In this document: positions 34,135-44,393 of the stretch, piece by piece | How positions within the stretch are numbered: position 1 is the first letter of the stretch | How the letters are laid out: every line of letters begins with the position of its first letter | Assembly (NCBI RefSeq): GCF_000156375.1 | Contig: NZ_DS996359.1 | Span: forward strand, 162,111 to 226,110 | From: Desulfovibrio piger ATCC 29098 | GTDB lineage: Bacteria; Desulfobacterota; Desulfovibrionia; Desulfovibrionales; Desulfovibrionaceae | Reading direction: 5' to 3' | DNA length: 64,000 nucleotides | Notes under the pieces: generated by a model | Database searches by the model: none | Told to the model about the DNA's origin: nothing | What the model saw: only the letters and a program-made list of their open reading frames with translations | Translations under genes and position numbers: made by a program

Positions 34135-34818
34135 CTAGATCTGCACGGACTGGCCGGGCAGCAGGTCGATGCAGGTACAGCCGGGAGCCACGCGGGCCAG
34201 TTCGGCCTTGAAGGCTTCGGTATCCTGGGCCAGCACCGGGAAGGTGCCCCAGTGCATGGGGATGACCTGCTTGCAGCCCAGCAGCTTGCAGGCCAGGGCC
34301 GCCTGGCGGGCGTCCATGGTGAAGACGCCGCCCATGGGCAGCAGGGCCACATCGATGGGGTAGAGCCGGCCCCACAGCTCCATGCCCGCGAAGATGCACG
34401 TATCGCCCGCATGGTAGATGTGCTTGCCGTCAGGAGTGCGGATGATGTAGCCGGCCGGGGAACCCGACTCGCTGGAGTGATAGGCCTGGGTCATGGTGAA
34501 CTCGAAGCCCGCGTGGGCCACGGTGCCGCCCATGTTGAAACCGATGTAGTTGAGCAGCTGGGCCGACGGCACACCGGCGGCTTCCAGTTTTTGGGCCGTG
34601 CCCACGATGGCGCCCAGCATGGCGCCGGTGTTCTTGCAGATGGCCACGGCATCGCCCACATGGTCGGCATGGTCATGGGTGACCAGCACCACGTCCACCG
34701 GGCCGATGGTTTCGGCCGTGACGCCGGAAGCGGGCGTCAGGAAGGGGTCCACGACGACATGCTTGTCGTCACAGCTGATATTGAAGGCCGAATGGCCGTA
34801 CCAGAGGATCTGGCTCAT
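34135..34818 (-). CDS. UPF0173 metal-dependent hydrolase (metallo-beta-lactamase fold)
   Basis: 227 residues from ATG 34818 with AGGAG six bases upstream. It starts [11 protein letters not shown], the first beta strand of the UPF0173 family, and has the metal motif [10 protein letters not shown] (HxHxDH) near residue 50, then GDTCIF, and a final histidine in PMHWGT. Cytoplasmic hydrolase of unknown substrate. It stands alone; its 3' end faces the ligase terminator. Confidence 0.93.
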   Translation of the reverse strand: MSQILWYGHSAFNISCDDKHVVVDPFLTPASGVTAETIGPVDVVLVTHDHADHVGDAVAICKNTGAMLGAIVGTAQKLEAAGVPSAQLLNYIGFNMGGTVAHAGFEFTMTQAYHSSESGSPAGYIIRTPDGKHIYHAGDTCIFAGMELWGRLYPIDVALLPMGGVFTMDARQAALACKLLGCKQVIPMHWGTFPVLAQDTEAFKAELARVAPGCTCIDLLPGQSVQI

Positions 34819-35011
34819 GGTTGTTCTCCTTGTTGGGGGGGACCGCAGAGCGGTGGAAGCCCCGGAACGGGGAGTAAAATTATATCTTAACACTAGGAGA
34901 TTGTCACGAAAAGAAGCGGCCCTGCCGCGGTGCCGGGCGGCGTCGCGCCGGGAGAAGGGGCGTGGCCCGTTTCCCGGCCTGTGACGGGATGTGCCGCCGG
35001 GCGGGCAGGGC

Positions 35012-35040
35012 TTGACAGCAGCACGCCCTTTGCCTAGAAA
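35012..35040 (+). promoter_or_regulatory. Promoter of tRNA-Arg
   Basis: TTGACA (35012-35017), exactly 17 bp, TAGAAA (35035-35040); the mature tRNA begins ten bases further on. Confidence 0.82.
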
Positions 35041-35049
35041 GACATGTGT

Positions 35050-35126
35050 GCGCCCGTAGCTCAGTCGGATAGAGCGTTGGCCTCCGGAGCCAAAGGCCGT
35101 GCGTTCGAATCGCGCCGGGCGCGCCA
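35050..35126 (+). tRNA. tRNA-Arg (anticodon CCG)
   Basis: A complete cloverleaf of 77 nt. Acceptor GCGCCCG/CGGGCGC, D-loop AGCTCAGTCGGATAGAGC, anticodon stem TTGGC/GCCAA with loop CTCCGGA (anticodon CCG at 35084-35086), T-loop GTTCGAATC, and encoded CCA at 35124-35126. It reads CGG codons. Confidence 0.97.
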
Positions 35127-35134
35127 CAGATTTC

Positions 35135-35172
35135 AAGCCCTCACGAGGAAAGCCTCGCGAGGGCTTTTTTTT
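35135..35172 (+). terminator. Terminator after tRNA-Arg
   Basis: AAGCCCTC-A-CGAGG pairs with CCTCG-C-GAGGGCTT (one mismatch), followed by T8, eight bases after the tRNA. Confidence 0.9.
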
Positions 35173-35235
35173 GTGCCTGTGCCTGCCTCTCAGGCCGGAG
35201 CAGGGTTCAGCTGCAGGCAGCACCACAGACCGACG

Positions 35236-35269
35236 AAAAACGGGGCATCCGCTCATGGCGGATGCCCCG
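35236..35269 (-). terminator. Terminator of the putative effector gene
   Basis: A 12-bp perfect stem CGGGGCATCCGC (35241-35252) / GCGGATGCCCCG (35258-35269), then TTTTT on the minus strand, ~58 nt past the stop. Confidence 0.88.
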
Positions 35270-35326
35270 TTCCGTTTTCAGGAGGGCAGGGGGCAGCCCC
35301 GATGCGGGGCTGGTCGTTGACTGCCG

Positions 35327-37537
35327 TTAGCCCTGATGGGTGTTGAACAGTACGTCGAGATCCTCGATGCGGAACTGCAGCGGTTCCCGGCCGTTGGGCA
35401 GCAGGAAGGAGGCGCTCACGTTGATGCCGGAGGAGGCACGGGGGCCCAGGCCCTCATCGACCCTCTGGTAGCAGAGTTCGATATTGACGCTGTACGAGCC
35501 GTCAGGATGATGGAAGACCTCGATGGGCAGGCTGTTGGAGAGGGAATTGCCCTGGAGGTTGTTGATGCGGAAGGTCTCGTCGGCGGTGGCCGGGTCGGCC
35601 ATGAGGAGCATCAGGATGTCGGCGCCGCTGGCCTGATGCAACGGGCTGCAGACGCGCCCGGCTTCTTCGGCGGAAGGGAATATGGCGATGAGGGCGTCCA
35701 GCTCCTGTTCCAGCCAGGGCAGGTTCTGGAGACTGCCCCCGCCACCGATCCTGTGCCCGTTGATGGTGATGCCGCGCCGGGCGAAGTCCTTGAGAAACTG
35801 GTCGGAGAAGAAGTTGCACTTGCGGATCAGCGCGGGAGAGGCCAGATCCTGTCCGGACAGGGCGGCGGCCCCGTTGCCCGGAGGGGTGGACAGGACGGTG
35901 GCATTGAGCCCGTCGAGCATGCGTTGCCGGGCGGCGGCCATGTCGAAGGCCTGACCTTCGGGCAGGGTCAGGCCCAGGCCCTGGGGCACGAACCGGCGCG
36001 CCTCGGCCATGCGCATCTGGCCAAGACCGGGAGCCCGGTCGAGGATGTCATAGAATTCGTCGCTTTCCGTAGCCTGGGCCAGGGTATCCAGGACGTTCAT
36101 GAGCAGGAGTTCGTTGCGGGAACGCAGGCCTTCGTCGGCCTCCTGGGCAAGGTCACGGCGCAGGACATGCAGGGGGGAGCCCCCGCCCAGGGCACGGCGG
36201 GCCGCGTAGTCGGCGTCCATACGGGCAGCGACGCGGGCGGCCAGCTCCGGCGGGACGGGCTGCTTTGCCCGTTCGAGCTGCTGGAAAAGCTTCCGTTCGT
36301 CCTTGCTCAGGGGCTCCAGATTGCCGAGGCCCAGCATCCTGCATGCGGCGCGGGCCGTCAGGATGCGGACCAGGCCGGCTTCCGGCCCGCCCTCGATGCC
36401 GGGACGCAGCATGCCGTCCGGCTGTGTGGTGGCGGCGTGCATGGTCTGGGCATAGGTATCGAAGTCCCTCTTCAGTCCGGCGGGGGTGGCCTCGGCCAGC
36501 GTCAGGGTGCGCAGGAACCGGCCCGTATCCAGTACGGCGTCGCATATGGCCTGCGCCATGGCCGCGTTCACGGGCTTGGAAGAGTGCAGGATCTCGTCCT
36601 GCAGGATGCGCTTGGCCTCCCGGGGCATGGCCGGGGCGTGTTCCACGGTATCCAGGGCCGCCACGAAATTGCTGATGACCTTGTCAGCCACCGTGGCGGC
36701 TTCCGCCAGTGTGGGCTGGTGTATGTTGTTGCTGTCGTACAGGCAGCGGGCGGTGAGCTTGTCATGGATGGTCTGGACCAGGGCGTCGCGGGTGGCGGGG
36801 CTGATGTCGCCAGCAAGGCCCCTGGTCCGCATGGCGGCGCCCAGACGGGCCATGAAGCCGCTGGGGCCTTCGCCGCTGACCTGCTCCGCCATGGCGGTGA
36901 TGCCGGCCTTGGCTTCCTGCAGTGTCTTCATGCGGACGCTCTCGCCAAGAGCATCCAGGCTTTCGGCCGGTGTCAGCGAATGGTCGGCGCGCCGGGCCCT
37001 GGCTTCCAGATCGCGCAGGGCGGTTTCCCGATAGCCTTGGAGCTGTTCCGCCGTGGCCGGAGGCAGGCCGAAGCGCTGCCGCCGCGCGGCCATCTGCGTT
37101 TCCAGATCCGAGGGCGAGCCGTCGGCATGGGGGGCGCAGAGCTTCTGGAACTGGTCCCGGACATTGAGGAGCCGGGTCTCCAGACGGGCCTGGTCTTCCG
37201 TCGTCTTGAGGCGGATGACGTCCTGCAGCACCCGGGCCGCGTCACGCCCGCTCAGGGGGCGGCCGGCGGCCAGCCTGCTTTCCAGGCTCTTCCGGGCGAT
37301 GGCCGCGAAGCGGTCGCCCAGATCGTCGGTCTGCCGGATGGTGTTGATGATCCCGGTCATGACGTCGCGGTTGGCCTGGGCGGCCGTGTCGCTGTGGCGC
37401 GAGCGTATCCAGCTGGCGATGCGGCCCCCCAGCGAGGAGGTGGTGGGGACGGTATGGCCCTGGCGATCTATCCCCAGATGTTCCTTGCCGAACGCGCCCA
37501 GCCGCTGGGCGATGATGTTCAGGTCGTTGATCTTCAT
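35327..37537 (-). CDS. Large putative type III secreted effector (cargo of the adjacent chaperone)
   Basis: 736 residues, unrecognised by family. It has no Sec signal peptide or membrane helix. It is mostly alpha-helical and Ala/Arg/Leu-rich to ~residue 560, with a C-terminal domain of mixed alpha/beta pattern (NGHRIGGGGSLQNLPWLEQELDAL, then SYSVNIELCYQ and NVSASFLLPNGREP). The N-terminus is polar and disordered-looking. The role is inferred from its partner: it starts 25 bp after a CesT-type chaperone gene, the usual arrangement for chaperone/effector pairs. AAAGGA lies six bases before the ATG. A translocator or structural protein of the secretion system is the alternative. No injectisome genes lie in the window. 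Confidence 0.7.
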   Translation of the reverse strand: MKINDLNIIAQRLGAFGKEHLGIDRQGHTVPTTSSLGGRIASWIRSRHSDTAAQANRDVMTGIINTIRQTDDLGDRFAAIARKSLESRLAAGRPLSGRDAARVLQDVIRLKTTEDQARLETRLLNVRDQFQKLCAPHADGSPSDLETQMAARRQRFGLPPATAEQLQGYRETALRDLEARARRADHSLTPAESLDALGESVRMKTLQEAKAGITAMAEQVSGEGPSGFMARLGAAMRTRGLAGDISPATRDALVQTIHDKLTARCLYDSNNIHQPTLAEAATVADKVISNFVAALDTVEHAPAMPREAKRILQDEILHSSKPVNAAMAQAICDAVLDTGRFLRTLTLAEATPAGLKRDFDTYAQTMHAATTQPDGMLRPGIEGGPEAGLVRILTARAACRMLGLGNLEPLSKDERKLFQQLERAKQPVPPELAARVAARMDADYAARRALGGGSPLHVLRRDLAQEADEGLRSRNELLLMNVLDTLAQATESDEFYDILDRAPGLGQMRMAEARRFVPQGLGLTLPEGQAFDMAAARQRMLDGLNATVLSTPPGNGAAALSGQDLASPALIRKCNFFSDQFLKDFARRGITINGHRIGGGGSLQNLPWLEQELDALIAIFPSAEEAGRVCSPLHQASGADILMLLMADPATADETFRINNLQGNSLSNSLPIEVFHHPDGSYSVNIELCYQRVDEGLGPRASSGINVSASFLLPNGREPLQFRIEDLDVLFNTHQG

Positions 37538-37562
37538 GGCGAATCCTTTATGGCAGCAGCGT

Positions 37563-38024
37563 TCAGATCCTCAGCATGCCATCGTTCCAGCCCGTTTCCG
37601 CGGCGGCCTGGGGCGTGGCGGCCTGTTCCCGCAGTTGCGCGATGGAAGCGCGCAGTGATTCCACCGTATCCACATGACGGTCCATCTGGCGGTCGAGGAT
37701 GGTCTCGTCCAGATGTTCCAGCGGCAGGCGGCGGGTATAGGTCACGGCGTCGAGCAGGGGCTCGATGCCCAGCACGCCGCCGTCCGTGCCCTTGTAGAAG
37801 CTGTCCAGCTCCAGCAGCAGGCCGTAGAGCGCCAGCTTGTCGGCATCGCCTTCCGGCAGGCCGCATACCCGGCTGTACAGGTAGAGGGTATCGTCGTTTT
37901 CGCCGCATTCAAGAGTGACCGTCACCTCGTCGAACTGGAGCGTGCAAACGCCGTTCTCTGTCTCAAGGCCGTCTATGCCGATGTTGGCACCAAATTTTGC
38001 AATGATGTTGGCAATGCTTTGCAT
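37563..38024 (-). CDS. CesT-family type III secretion chaperone
   Basis: 153 residues, acidic, with GGAGG four bases before the ATG. The sequence follows the class I (CesT/Tir) chaperone plan: an N-terminal helix (ANIIAKFGANIGI), three strands (VCTLQFDEVTVTLECGEND, DTLYLYSRVCGLP), the helix LALYGLLLELDSFYKGTDGG, and the strand-helix signature VTYTRRLPLEHLDETILDRQMDRHVDTVESLR. Such dimers bind the N-terminal region of an effector and guide it to the secretion ATPase. It is the first gene of a two-gene operon with the 736-residue protein. Confidence 0.85.
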   Translation of the reverse strand: MQSIANIIAKFGANIGIDGLETENGVCTLQFDEVTVTLECGENDDTLYLYSRVCGLPEGDADKLALYGLLLELDSFYKGTDGGVLGIEPLLDAVTYTRRLPLEHLDETILDRQMDRHVDTVESLRASIAQLREQAATPQAAAETGWNDGMLRI

Positions 38025-38293
38025 ATGTCCTCCTGTTTTTTACTGGTATTGCAAAAGATAGACCAGGATGCTCGTCTCGTCCATGCGCCGCGCGTCAGCG
38101 GGCCGGGCTGGACGGAGGCCATGCGTCCCGGCGCCGCGCGTCAGGCAGGTGCCCGCAGGGCGATACGTCCGCGCGGCGAAAACTCTATGGGAGGCCTTCC
38201 CCGGCAGGCAGGGCGGACGTGCGTTCTGCCCAAGAAGGCGACGCTTGCCGTGCGGCGGCAGGAGCGGAGAGAGGGGAGGGAGAGACGGGCACG

Positions 38294-38321
38294 AAAAAAG
38301 CGCCCTGCAGGTGCAGGGCGC
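38294..38321 (-). terminator. Terminator of the tRNA-Val/Asp operon
   Basis: GCGCCCTGCA (38300-38309) / TGCAGGGCGC (38312-38321), followed on the minus strand by TTTTTT, eight bases past the last tRNA-Asp. Confidence 0.88.
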
Positions 38322-38328
38322 CTTGCTA

Positions 38329-38405
<77 letters not shown>

Positions 38406-38441
38406 AGATATGGAGTCGGGAAAGTATCCCGTATTCTTCTC

Positions 38442-38471
38442 AAAAAAAGCGCACCGTTTGCACAGTGCGCT
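38442..38471 (-). terminator. Terminator-like hairpin between the two tRNA-Asp genes
   Basis: AGCGCAC (38448-38454) / GTGCGCT (38465-38471) with T-run on the minus strand. It lies 14 nt after the first tRNA-Asp. The second copy therefore depends on read-through, processing or an unseen promoter. Confidence 0.75.
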
Positions 38472-38484
38472 TTTCTCGCAATTA

Positions 38485-38561
<77 letters not shown>

Positions 38562-38565
38562 GTAG

Positions 38566-38641
38566 TGGTGGACAGTACAGGACTTGAACCTGTGACCCCC
38601 GCCGTGTGAAGGCGGTGCTCTACCAACTGAGCTAACTGTCC
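38566..38641 (-). tRNA. tRNA-Val (anticodon CAC)
   Basis: 76 nt with encoded CCA. Acceptor GGACAGT/ACTGTCC, D-arm AGCTCAGTTGGTAGAGC, anticodon stem CCGCC/GGCGG with loop TTCACAC (anticodon CAC), T-arm ACAGG/CCTGT. It reads GTG codons. Confidence 0.96.
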
Positions 38642-38666
38642 GTCGTTGTCCTCTCGAACAAGAGTG

Positions 38667-38695
38667 TTTGTACGGGAAACGCCCCTCGGGGTCAA
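38667..38695 (-). promoter_or_regulatory. Promoter of the tRNA-Val/Asp operon
   Basis: Minus strand TTGACC (38695-38690), 17 bp, TACAAA (38672-38667), ~26 bp before tRNA-Val. A GC-rich start region follows. Confidence 0.78.
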
Positions 38696-38848
38696 GAAAA
38701 AAATCGAAAAATGTGAAAAAAGTTTTGTTTCGATCATAATTATCTGGAATAAAAGGATAAAAAATTGATATTCGTTCCTGATAAATGGTCTTGCAGTCCC
38801 GGGGGGCCGGTGTTAGGTAGAAAAACACTTCAGTTCAGGGTGGAAAAG

Positions 38849-40177
38849 ATGATGTTTTCCCGTTTCCGGCAGGGCCGCAGGCCCACCGGCAAAAAAGATC
38901 GTGATGCGCGTTTCCCCTCGCGCATGGGCATGGGGCTGCTGCTGGCGGCCCTGCTGTTGTTGCCGGGCTGTGCCCAGGCCGTCCCGGACAGCGGCACGCC
39001 GTTGCGTGTCTCCACGCCCCGGGCGCTCTCCGGCCCTCTGGAGCCTGCTCCCCTCTCGGCGCTGGTACTGAATGATGCCAGTGTCCGCCAGTGCCGGGTC
39101 TATGATGGTGTGCGCATCATCGCGCAACCCATGCAGGAGAACCTTTGCGCCCTGAGCTTCGATGACGGCCCTTCGGCCAATACGCCGCAGATCCTCGACA
39201 TCCTGGCCGCGCACAACATCCCGGCCACCTTTTTCGTGCTGGGGCGGAACGCCGAGCACCGGCCCGACCTCGTGCAGCGCATCCATGACGAAGGCCACGA
39301 GATCGGCATCCATACCTATTCCCATCCCAATCTGCGCCACCTCAACCTGGCGGCCCAGAGCGAGCAGATCGGCAGGGTGCAGCGCTTTTTGCGCTCCCTG
39401 GGCATCGAGGCCCGTTTCCTGCGCCCGCCGTACGGTTCGTTCAACGATGTCACCCTGAAGGCCGCCGAGCAGATGGACCTCAAGGTCGTGCTCTGGTCGC
39501 TGGACAGCGAGGACTGGCGGGGCGTGCGCGAAGATTACGCCGCCCTGGTCAATACGCGGGGCCAGCGCTACATCAACAATGACCTGCGCGGCATCTTTCT
39601 TTTCCACGATACGGTGCACGGCACGCTGGAGAACCTGCCGCGCATCATCGCGCAGTTGCAGGCCGGGGGGTGCCAGCGTTTCGTGACGGTCAGCGATTTT
39701 CTGGACGGCAGCCTGGACCCCGAACCGCCGTTGCTCATGGCCCGCCGCACCCGGCATCCGCTGCCTGACGGTCGCGAGCTCATGCCGCCGGAGAGCTTTC
39801 CCGACGTGCAGCTGGCCGGACAGGAGAAGGGCCGCAGCGGTTTCGATGCCGCCCAGCGTGCCTCTTCCACAAAGGATACCAGCCTGATCTGGGCCGCGGG
39901 CAGCACCCCGGTGCCCATGGCCCGCAGCAGCAGCCCCCGCTGGGGCAAGGCCGCGGAACAGGCCCGCGAGCAGCAGGCCCGGCGTCTTGAGCGTCTGGAA
40001 CAGGAGCGGCAGGCCGCAACGGCCCAGGCACAGCAGCCGTCAGGGCCCGTCCATGCCGTGCGCGGCACCGTGACGCCCCAGCGCGATTTCGGCACCAGCG
40101 CCGGTGAGGTCTATCCCGGCAGCCGTCCCGTGAGCTCCGTCGAGGATCTGGCCCCGGCCACCTCCGTGCAGCAGTAA
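38849..40177 (+). CDS. Polysaccharide deacetylase lipoprotein (NodB-type)
   Basis: 442 residues from ATG 38849 (GGTGG five bases upstream; a longer frame would add 28 untypical residues). A basic start and hydrophobic stretch end in LLPGC (Cys41), a probable lipobox. The NodB homology domain follows: LSFDDGPSANTPQ (metal and catalytic Asp pair), HEIGIHTYSHPNL (HxxxH zinc site), RPPYGS and a terminal FLFHD. It likely removes acetyl groups from peptidoglycan or a surface polysaccharide in the periplasm. The last ~130 residues are Arg/Gln/Ser/Pro-rich with a coiled-coil stretch (AAEQAREQQARRLERLEQE), probably a wall- or partner-binding tail. Confidence 0.9.
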   Translation: MMFSRFRQGRRPTGKKDRDARFPSRMGMGLLLAALLLLPGCAQAVPDSGTPLRVSTPRALSGPLEPAPLSALVLNDASVRQCRVYDGVRIIAQPMQENLCALSFDDGPSANTPQILDILAAHNIPATFFVLGRNAEHRPDLVQRIHDEGHEIGIHTYSHPNLRHLNLAAQSEQIGRVQRFLRSLGIEARFLRPPYGSFNDVTLKAAEQMDLKVVLWSLDSEDWRGVREDYAALVNTRGQRYINNDLRGIFLFHDTVHGTLENLPRIIAQLQAGGCQRFVTVSDFLDGSLDPEPPLLMARRTRHPLPDGRELMPPESFPDVQLAGQEKGRSGFDAAQRASSTKDTSLIWAAGSTPVPMARSSSPRWGKAAEQAREQQARRLERLEQERQAATAQAQQPSGPVHAVRGTVTPQRDFGTSAGEVYPGSRPVSSVEDLAPATSVQQ

Positions 40178-40228
40178 AAAATGAGGGGAGAGCCTTCATA
40201 GTCCTTCCCCAGCGTATTCTATCACGCA

Positions 40229-40263
40229 AACAAACAGCCCCCGCATGATGTCATGCGGGGGCT
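40229..40263 (-). terminator. Terminator of the nspC gene
   Basis: A 13-bp stem AGCCCCCGCATGA (40236-40248) / TCATGCGGGGGCT (40251-40263), then GTTTGTTTG on the minus strand. Confidence 0.82.
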
Positions 40264-40295
40264 GTTGCGTTCGGGAAAAGGTCTGTGACCGATTC

Positions 40296-41525
<1,230 letters not shown>

Positions 41526-41678
41526 GTTTTGGTCTTTTGCAGGGGTTGGGGTGAAGAAGGGGCTGCCGTCCGGGGCCTGGCCGCAGGAGCGGCGGACAGT
41601 TTCCCGGGCCGGAGCGCAACGGGGGAAGGAGCCCGCGGGCCCCTTCCCCCTGAAACGGCGTTGCTGGCGTGAAAGGGA

Positions 41679-42881
41679 CTAGTCCTTCACTTCCACGCAC
41701 TGCCACGGCAGGCCGTAGGCGTTGAGGTCGGCCATGAAGGGGTCGGGGTCGAACTGTTCCATGTTCCACACACCGGGCTTGAGCCACTGGCCGGAGACCA
41801 TCATCTTGGCACCGATCATGGCGGGCACGCCGGTGGTGTAGGAGATGGCCTGGGAGCCCACTTCGGCGTAGCAGGCTTCATGGTCGCAGATGTTGTAGAT
41901 GTAGACGGTCTTTTCCTTGCCGTCCTTGATGCCGCGCATGACGTTGCCGATGCAGGTCTTGCCCTTGGTCAGCGGGCCCAGGGAGGCGGGATCGGGCAGC
42001 AGGGCGCGCAGGAACTGGATGGGCACGATGTCCTGGCCCTGGAAGCGCACGGGATCGATGCGGGTCATGCCCACATTGCCCAGCACCTTGAGGTGGTTCA
42101 GGTAGTTTTCCGAGAAGGTCATCCAGAAGCGGGCGCGCTTCAGGCCCTTGAGGTTCTGCACCAGGGATTCCAGTTCCTCGTGGTACATGAGGAAGCACTT
42201 CTTGGGGCCGATGCCGTCGGGGAAGTCGTAGGTCATGGACCAGGACAGGGGATCGGTCTCCACCCATTCGCCGCGTTCCCAGTAACGGCCGCGGGCGGTC
42301 ACTTCGCGGATGTTGATCTCGGGGTTGAAGTTGGTGGCGAAGGGCTGGCCGTGGTCACCGGCGTTGCAGTCGATGATGTCCAGCACGTGCACTTCGTCCA
42401 GCTCGTGCTTCATGACCCAGGCCGAGAAAACGTTGGTGACGCCGGGGTCGAAACCGGAGCCCAGCAGGGCGGTGAGGCCGGCCTGCTTGAAGCGCTCCTG
42501 GTAGGCCCACTGCCATTTGTATTCGAACTTGGCGGTATCCAGGGGCTCGTAGTTGGCCGTATCCAGATAGTGCACGCCGCATTCCAGGCAGGCGTCCATG
42601 ATGTGCAGGTCCTGATAGGGCAGGGCGATGTTCAGCACGGTGTGGGGCTTCACCTGACGGATGAGGGCGCAGAGCTCGGGCACGTTGTCGGCATCCACCT
42701 GGGCGGTGGCGATGTCGACGCCCAGACGGGCCTTGACCGAGCGGGCGATCTCGTCACACCGGGAAAGCGTACGGCTGGCAAGGGTGATCTTGCCGAAGGC
42801 CCCTTCTTTGGCCAACTGGGCGCACTTGTGCGCCACCACGCTTCCCACGCCACCGGCGCCGATGATCAGAATATCCGCCAT
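41679..42881 (-). CDS. Carboxynorspermidine/carboxyspermidine dehydrogenase (saccharopine dehydrogenase family)
   Basis: 400 residues; AGGAG five bases before the ATG. The N-terminal Rossmann motif is IIGAGGVGSVVAHKC (residues 5-19). LLGSGFDPGVTNVF and the later C-terminal domain fit CASDH, which reductively condenses aspartate semialdehyde with putrescine (or diaminopropane) using NADPH. Saccharopine dehydrogenase itself is the homologous alternative, but adjacency to nspC decides the call. It is the first gene of the pair. Confidence 0.93.
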   Translation of the reverse strand: MADILIIGAGGVGSVVAHKCAQLAKEGAFGKITLASRTLSRCDEIARSVKARLGVDIATAQVDADNVPELCALIRQVKPHTVLNIALPYQDLHIMDACLECGVHYLDTANYEPLDTAKFEYKWQWAYQERFKQAGLTALLGSGFDPGVTNVFSAWVMKHELDEVHVLDIIDCNAGDHGQPFATNFNPEINIREVTARGRYWERGEWVETDPLSWSMTYDFPDGIGPKKCFLMYHEELESLVQNLKGLKRARFWMTFSENYLNHLKVLGNVGMTRIDPVRFQGQDIVPIQFLRALLPDPASLGPLTKGKTCIGNVMRGIKDGKEKTVYIYNICDHEACYAEVGSQAISYTTGVPAMIGAKMMVSGQWLKPGVWNMEQFDPDPFMADLNAYGLPWQCVEVKD

Positions 42882-43253
42882 GACTTCTCCTTTTGAATCC
42901 GTTTTGTCCGTGATTGATGAAATGCGGCCCGCCAGAACAGGCGGTCATCCCCTCCATAGCCCACAGAGGCAGGAAGGTAAAGGGCAGGCCTGCCATGCCC
43001 GCTGCGGGAGGCCCGGCGGGAGCATAGAGGGCAAAGGCCGGCGGGGGATGGGGCCGTGTGCCGTTGTGCGCTGGTGCGGCGCGGCCTGCTGCGGGCCGTT
43101 CCAGGATGCCTGTGTTTTGTGACGGTTTGTCGACAGTATGCGGAGGGCAGGGGGATATGCCGCAGGCCCGGCAGGGGGCGTGACGGACGGAAGGAAGGAT
43201 GCGGACCTGCGGGGCAGGCGGATGGGGAAGGGACGGCGGGCAAAAGGGCCGCC
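42882..43253. other. Intergenic region upstream of the polyamine pair
   Basis: No convincing gene. It should contain the promoter for the dehydrogenase gene, but I see no clear -35/-10 pair. GC-rich with one short GCGCTGGTGCGGC segment; nothing else stands out. Confidence 0.5.
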
Positions 43254-43285
43254 AAAAGAAACGGGCATGCCACAGGGGCATGCCC
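43254..43285 (-). terminator. Terminator of the GntR gene
   Basis: GGGCATGCC (43263-43271) / GGCATGCCC (43277-43285), followed on the minus strand by GTTTCTTTT, nine bases past the stop. Confidence 0.8.
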
Positions 43286-43293
43286 GCAGGGGA

Positions 43294-44043
43294 TCAGTTG
43301 AATTCCCGCAATGTCAACCGCTGATTGTCGTCCGCGATCTTTTGCAGGGCGTTCCCGACGGCTTTGACATCAAAGGCCATGGCCTTGGCGGCGGCCTCGG
43401 AATCATGCGCCTTCAAGGCAGCGACGATATGGTCGTGCGCCTCAATGACAGCCGCCGAGAAAACCTCGTCAGGCTGGAGGGCCTGCTTCGCCTTGCGCAG
43501 GAGGTATTCCACAAAGTCCGAGATCAGGATCAGGATGGGATTGCCGCCGATGCAGGCGATCTTGGCATGGAACGAGATCTCGATCTCGCGCAATGCCGAA
43601 GACTTCTTTTTGGCGATCTCCTTCTTGGCCCTGTTCTGCAGTTCTTCGAGTTCCGCGATCTGTTCTTCGGTGATGCACTGTGCCGCACGGTAGGCGAAGT
43701 GCGGCTCGATGATCTCGCGTACTTCCGTCAGGTGGGCCAGGGTCAGGTCCTTGCTGTGCAGGAAGTTGATGAGGCCCATGTGGGCCGTCTCTTCATTGAC
43801 TTCGGCCACAAAGGCACCGCCGCCGATGCCGGCCCTGATCTCCAGCAGGCCCTGCATCTCCAGGACGCGCAGGGCTTCCCGCAAGGTCTGGCGGCTGACG
43901 TTGAGGTTTTCTGTCAGTTCCTGTTCCGAGGGCAGCTTGCTGCCCCGGGCAAGTGCTCCGGACAATATCTGCTCCCGGATGCGATAGACGATTTCCTGTG
44001 GAACTTTGCGCTTTCGTACAGGGCTATCCAGATTCCGCAGCAT
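43294..44043 (-). CDS. GntR-family regulator (FadR/FCD type)
   Basis: 249 residues; AGGAG five bases before the ATG. The winged HTH spans ~12-75 (VYRIREQILSGALARGSKLPSEQELTENL, NVSRQTLREALRVLEMQGLL). The FCD effector domain follows with its metal/ligand histidines in EISFHAKIA and EAHDHIVAALKAHD. It is transcribed with the catabolic cluster (dehydrogenase, glycyl radical enzyme, TctABC) and its own promoter contains a motif repeated at the head of that cluster. Repressor released by the imported substrate is the simplest model. Confidence 0.93.
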   Translation of the reverse strand: MLRNLDSPVRKRKVPQEIVYRIREQILSGALARGSKLPSEQELTENLNVSRQTLREALRVLEMQGLLEIRAGIGGGAFVAEVNEETAHMGLINFLHSKDLTLAHLTEVREIIEPHFAYRAAQCITEEQIAELEELQNRAKKEIAKKKSSALREIEISFHAKIACIGGNPILILISDFVEYLLRKAKQALQPDEVFSAAVIEAHDHIVAALKAHDSEAAAKAMAFDVKAVGNALQKIADDNQRLTLREFN

Positions 44044-44247
44044 ATATTCTCCTTACGATTGGCAGAACAGCCAGCTCAGGGGCATTGATCGATGTCCCGG
44101 CCCGCAGTGCTTTGCCGGGCCGTTGCCGCAGGTGTCGGCCACGATCGGAGAAGCCGGCGGCAATGGCGGGAGAAGGGACAGCAATGGACCGGAAACGTTA
44201 TGGAAAGTCTTTTTCCGGCCCTTTCCCATGACGCCTTGACATGTTTA

Positions 44248-44327
44248 TATTATGATATTTTATTATTTTTTGTTAGTCAATAATTTAAAATCCCTCACGT
44301 ATGTTTATCATATAACATATTGATATA
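44248..44327 (-). promoter_or_regulatory. gntR promoter with two operator-like AT-rich sites
   Basis: Minus strand TTGACT (44280-44275), 17 bp, TATCAT (44257-44252). The spacer and -10 coincide with a 23-bp stretch (44248-44270) that recurs with one change at 51849-51871; its core is TATTATGATATTTTATTA. Upstream, TATCATATAACATATTGATA (44306-44325) is a near-palindrome that recurs in altered form before the dehydrogenase gene (46108-46130). Both features suggest autoregulation. Confidence 0.65.
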
Positions 44328-44393
44328 GAAAGATATTACTTGCATGTCGGCAAGCATGCATCCCTAAGGGCTTCCCGCACCCCTCCATAAAGC

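Noticed and set aside
32063..34399. A 778-codon minus-strand frame opposite the acyl-CoA ligase
   Set aside because: Shadow of the ligase and its repeats; the repeated sequence simply keeps both strands open.
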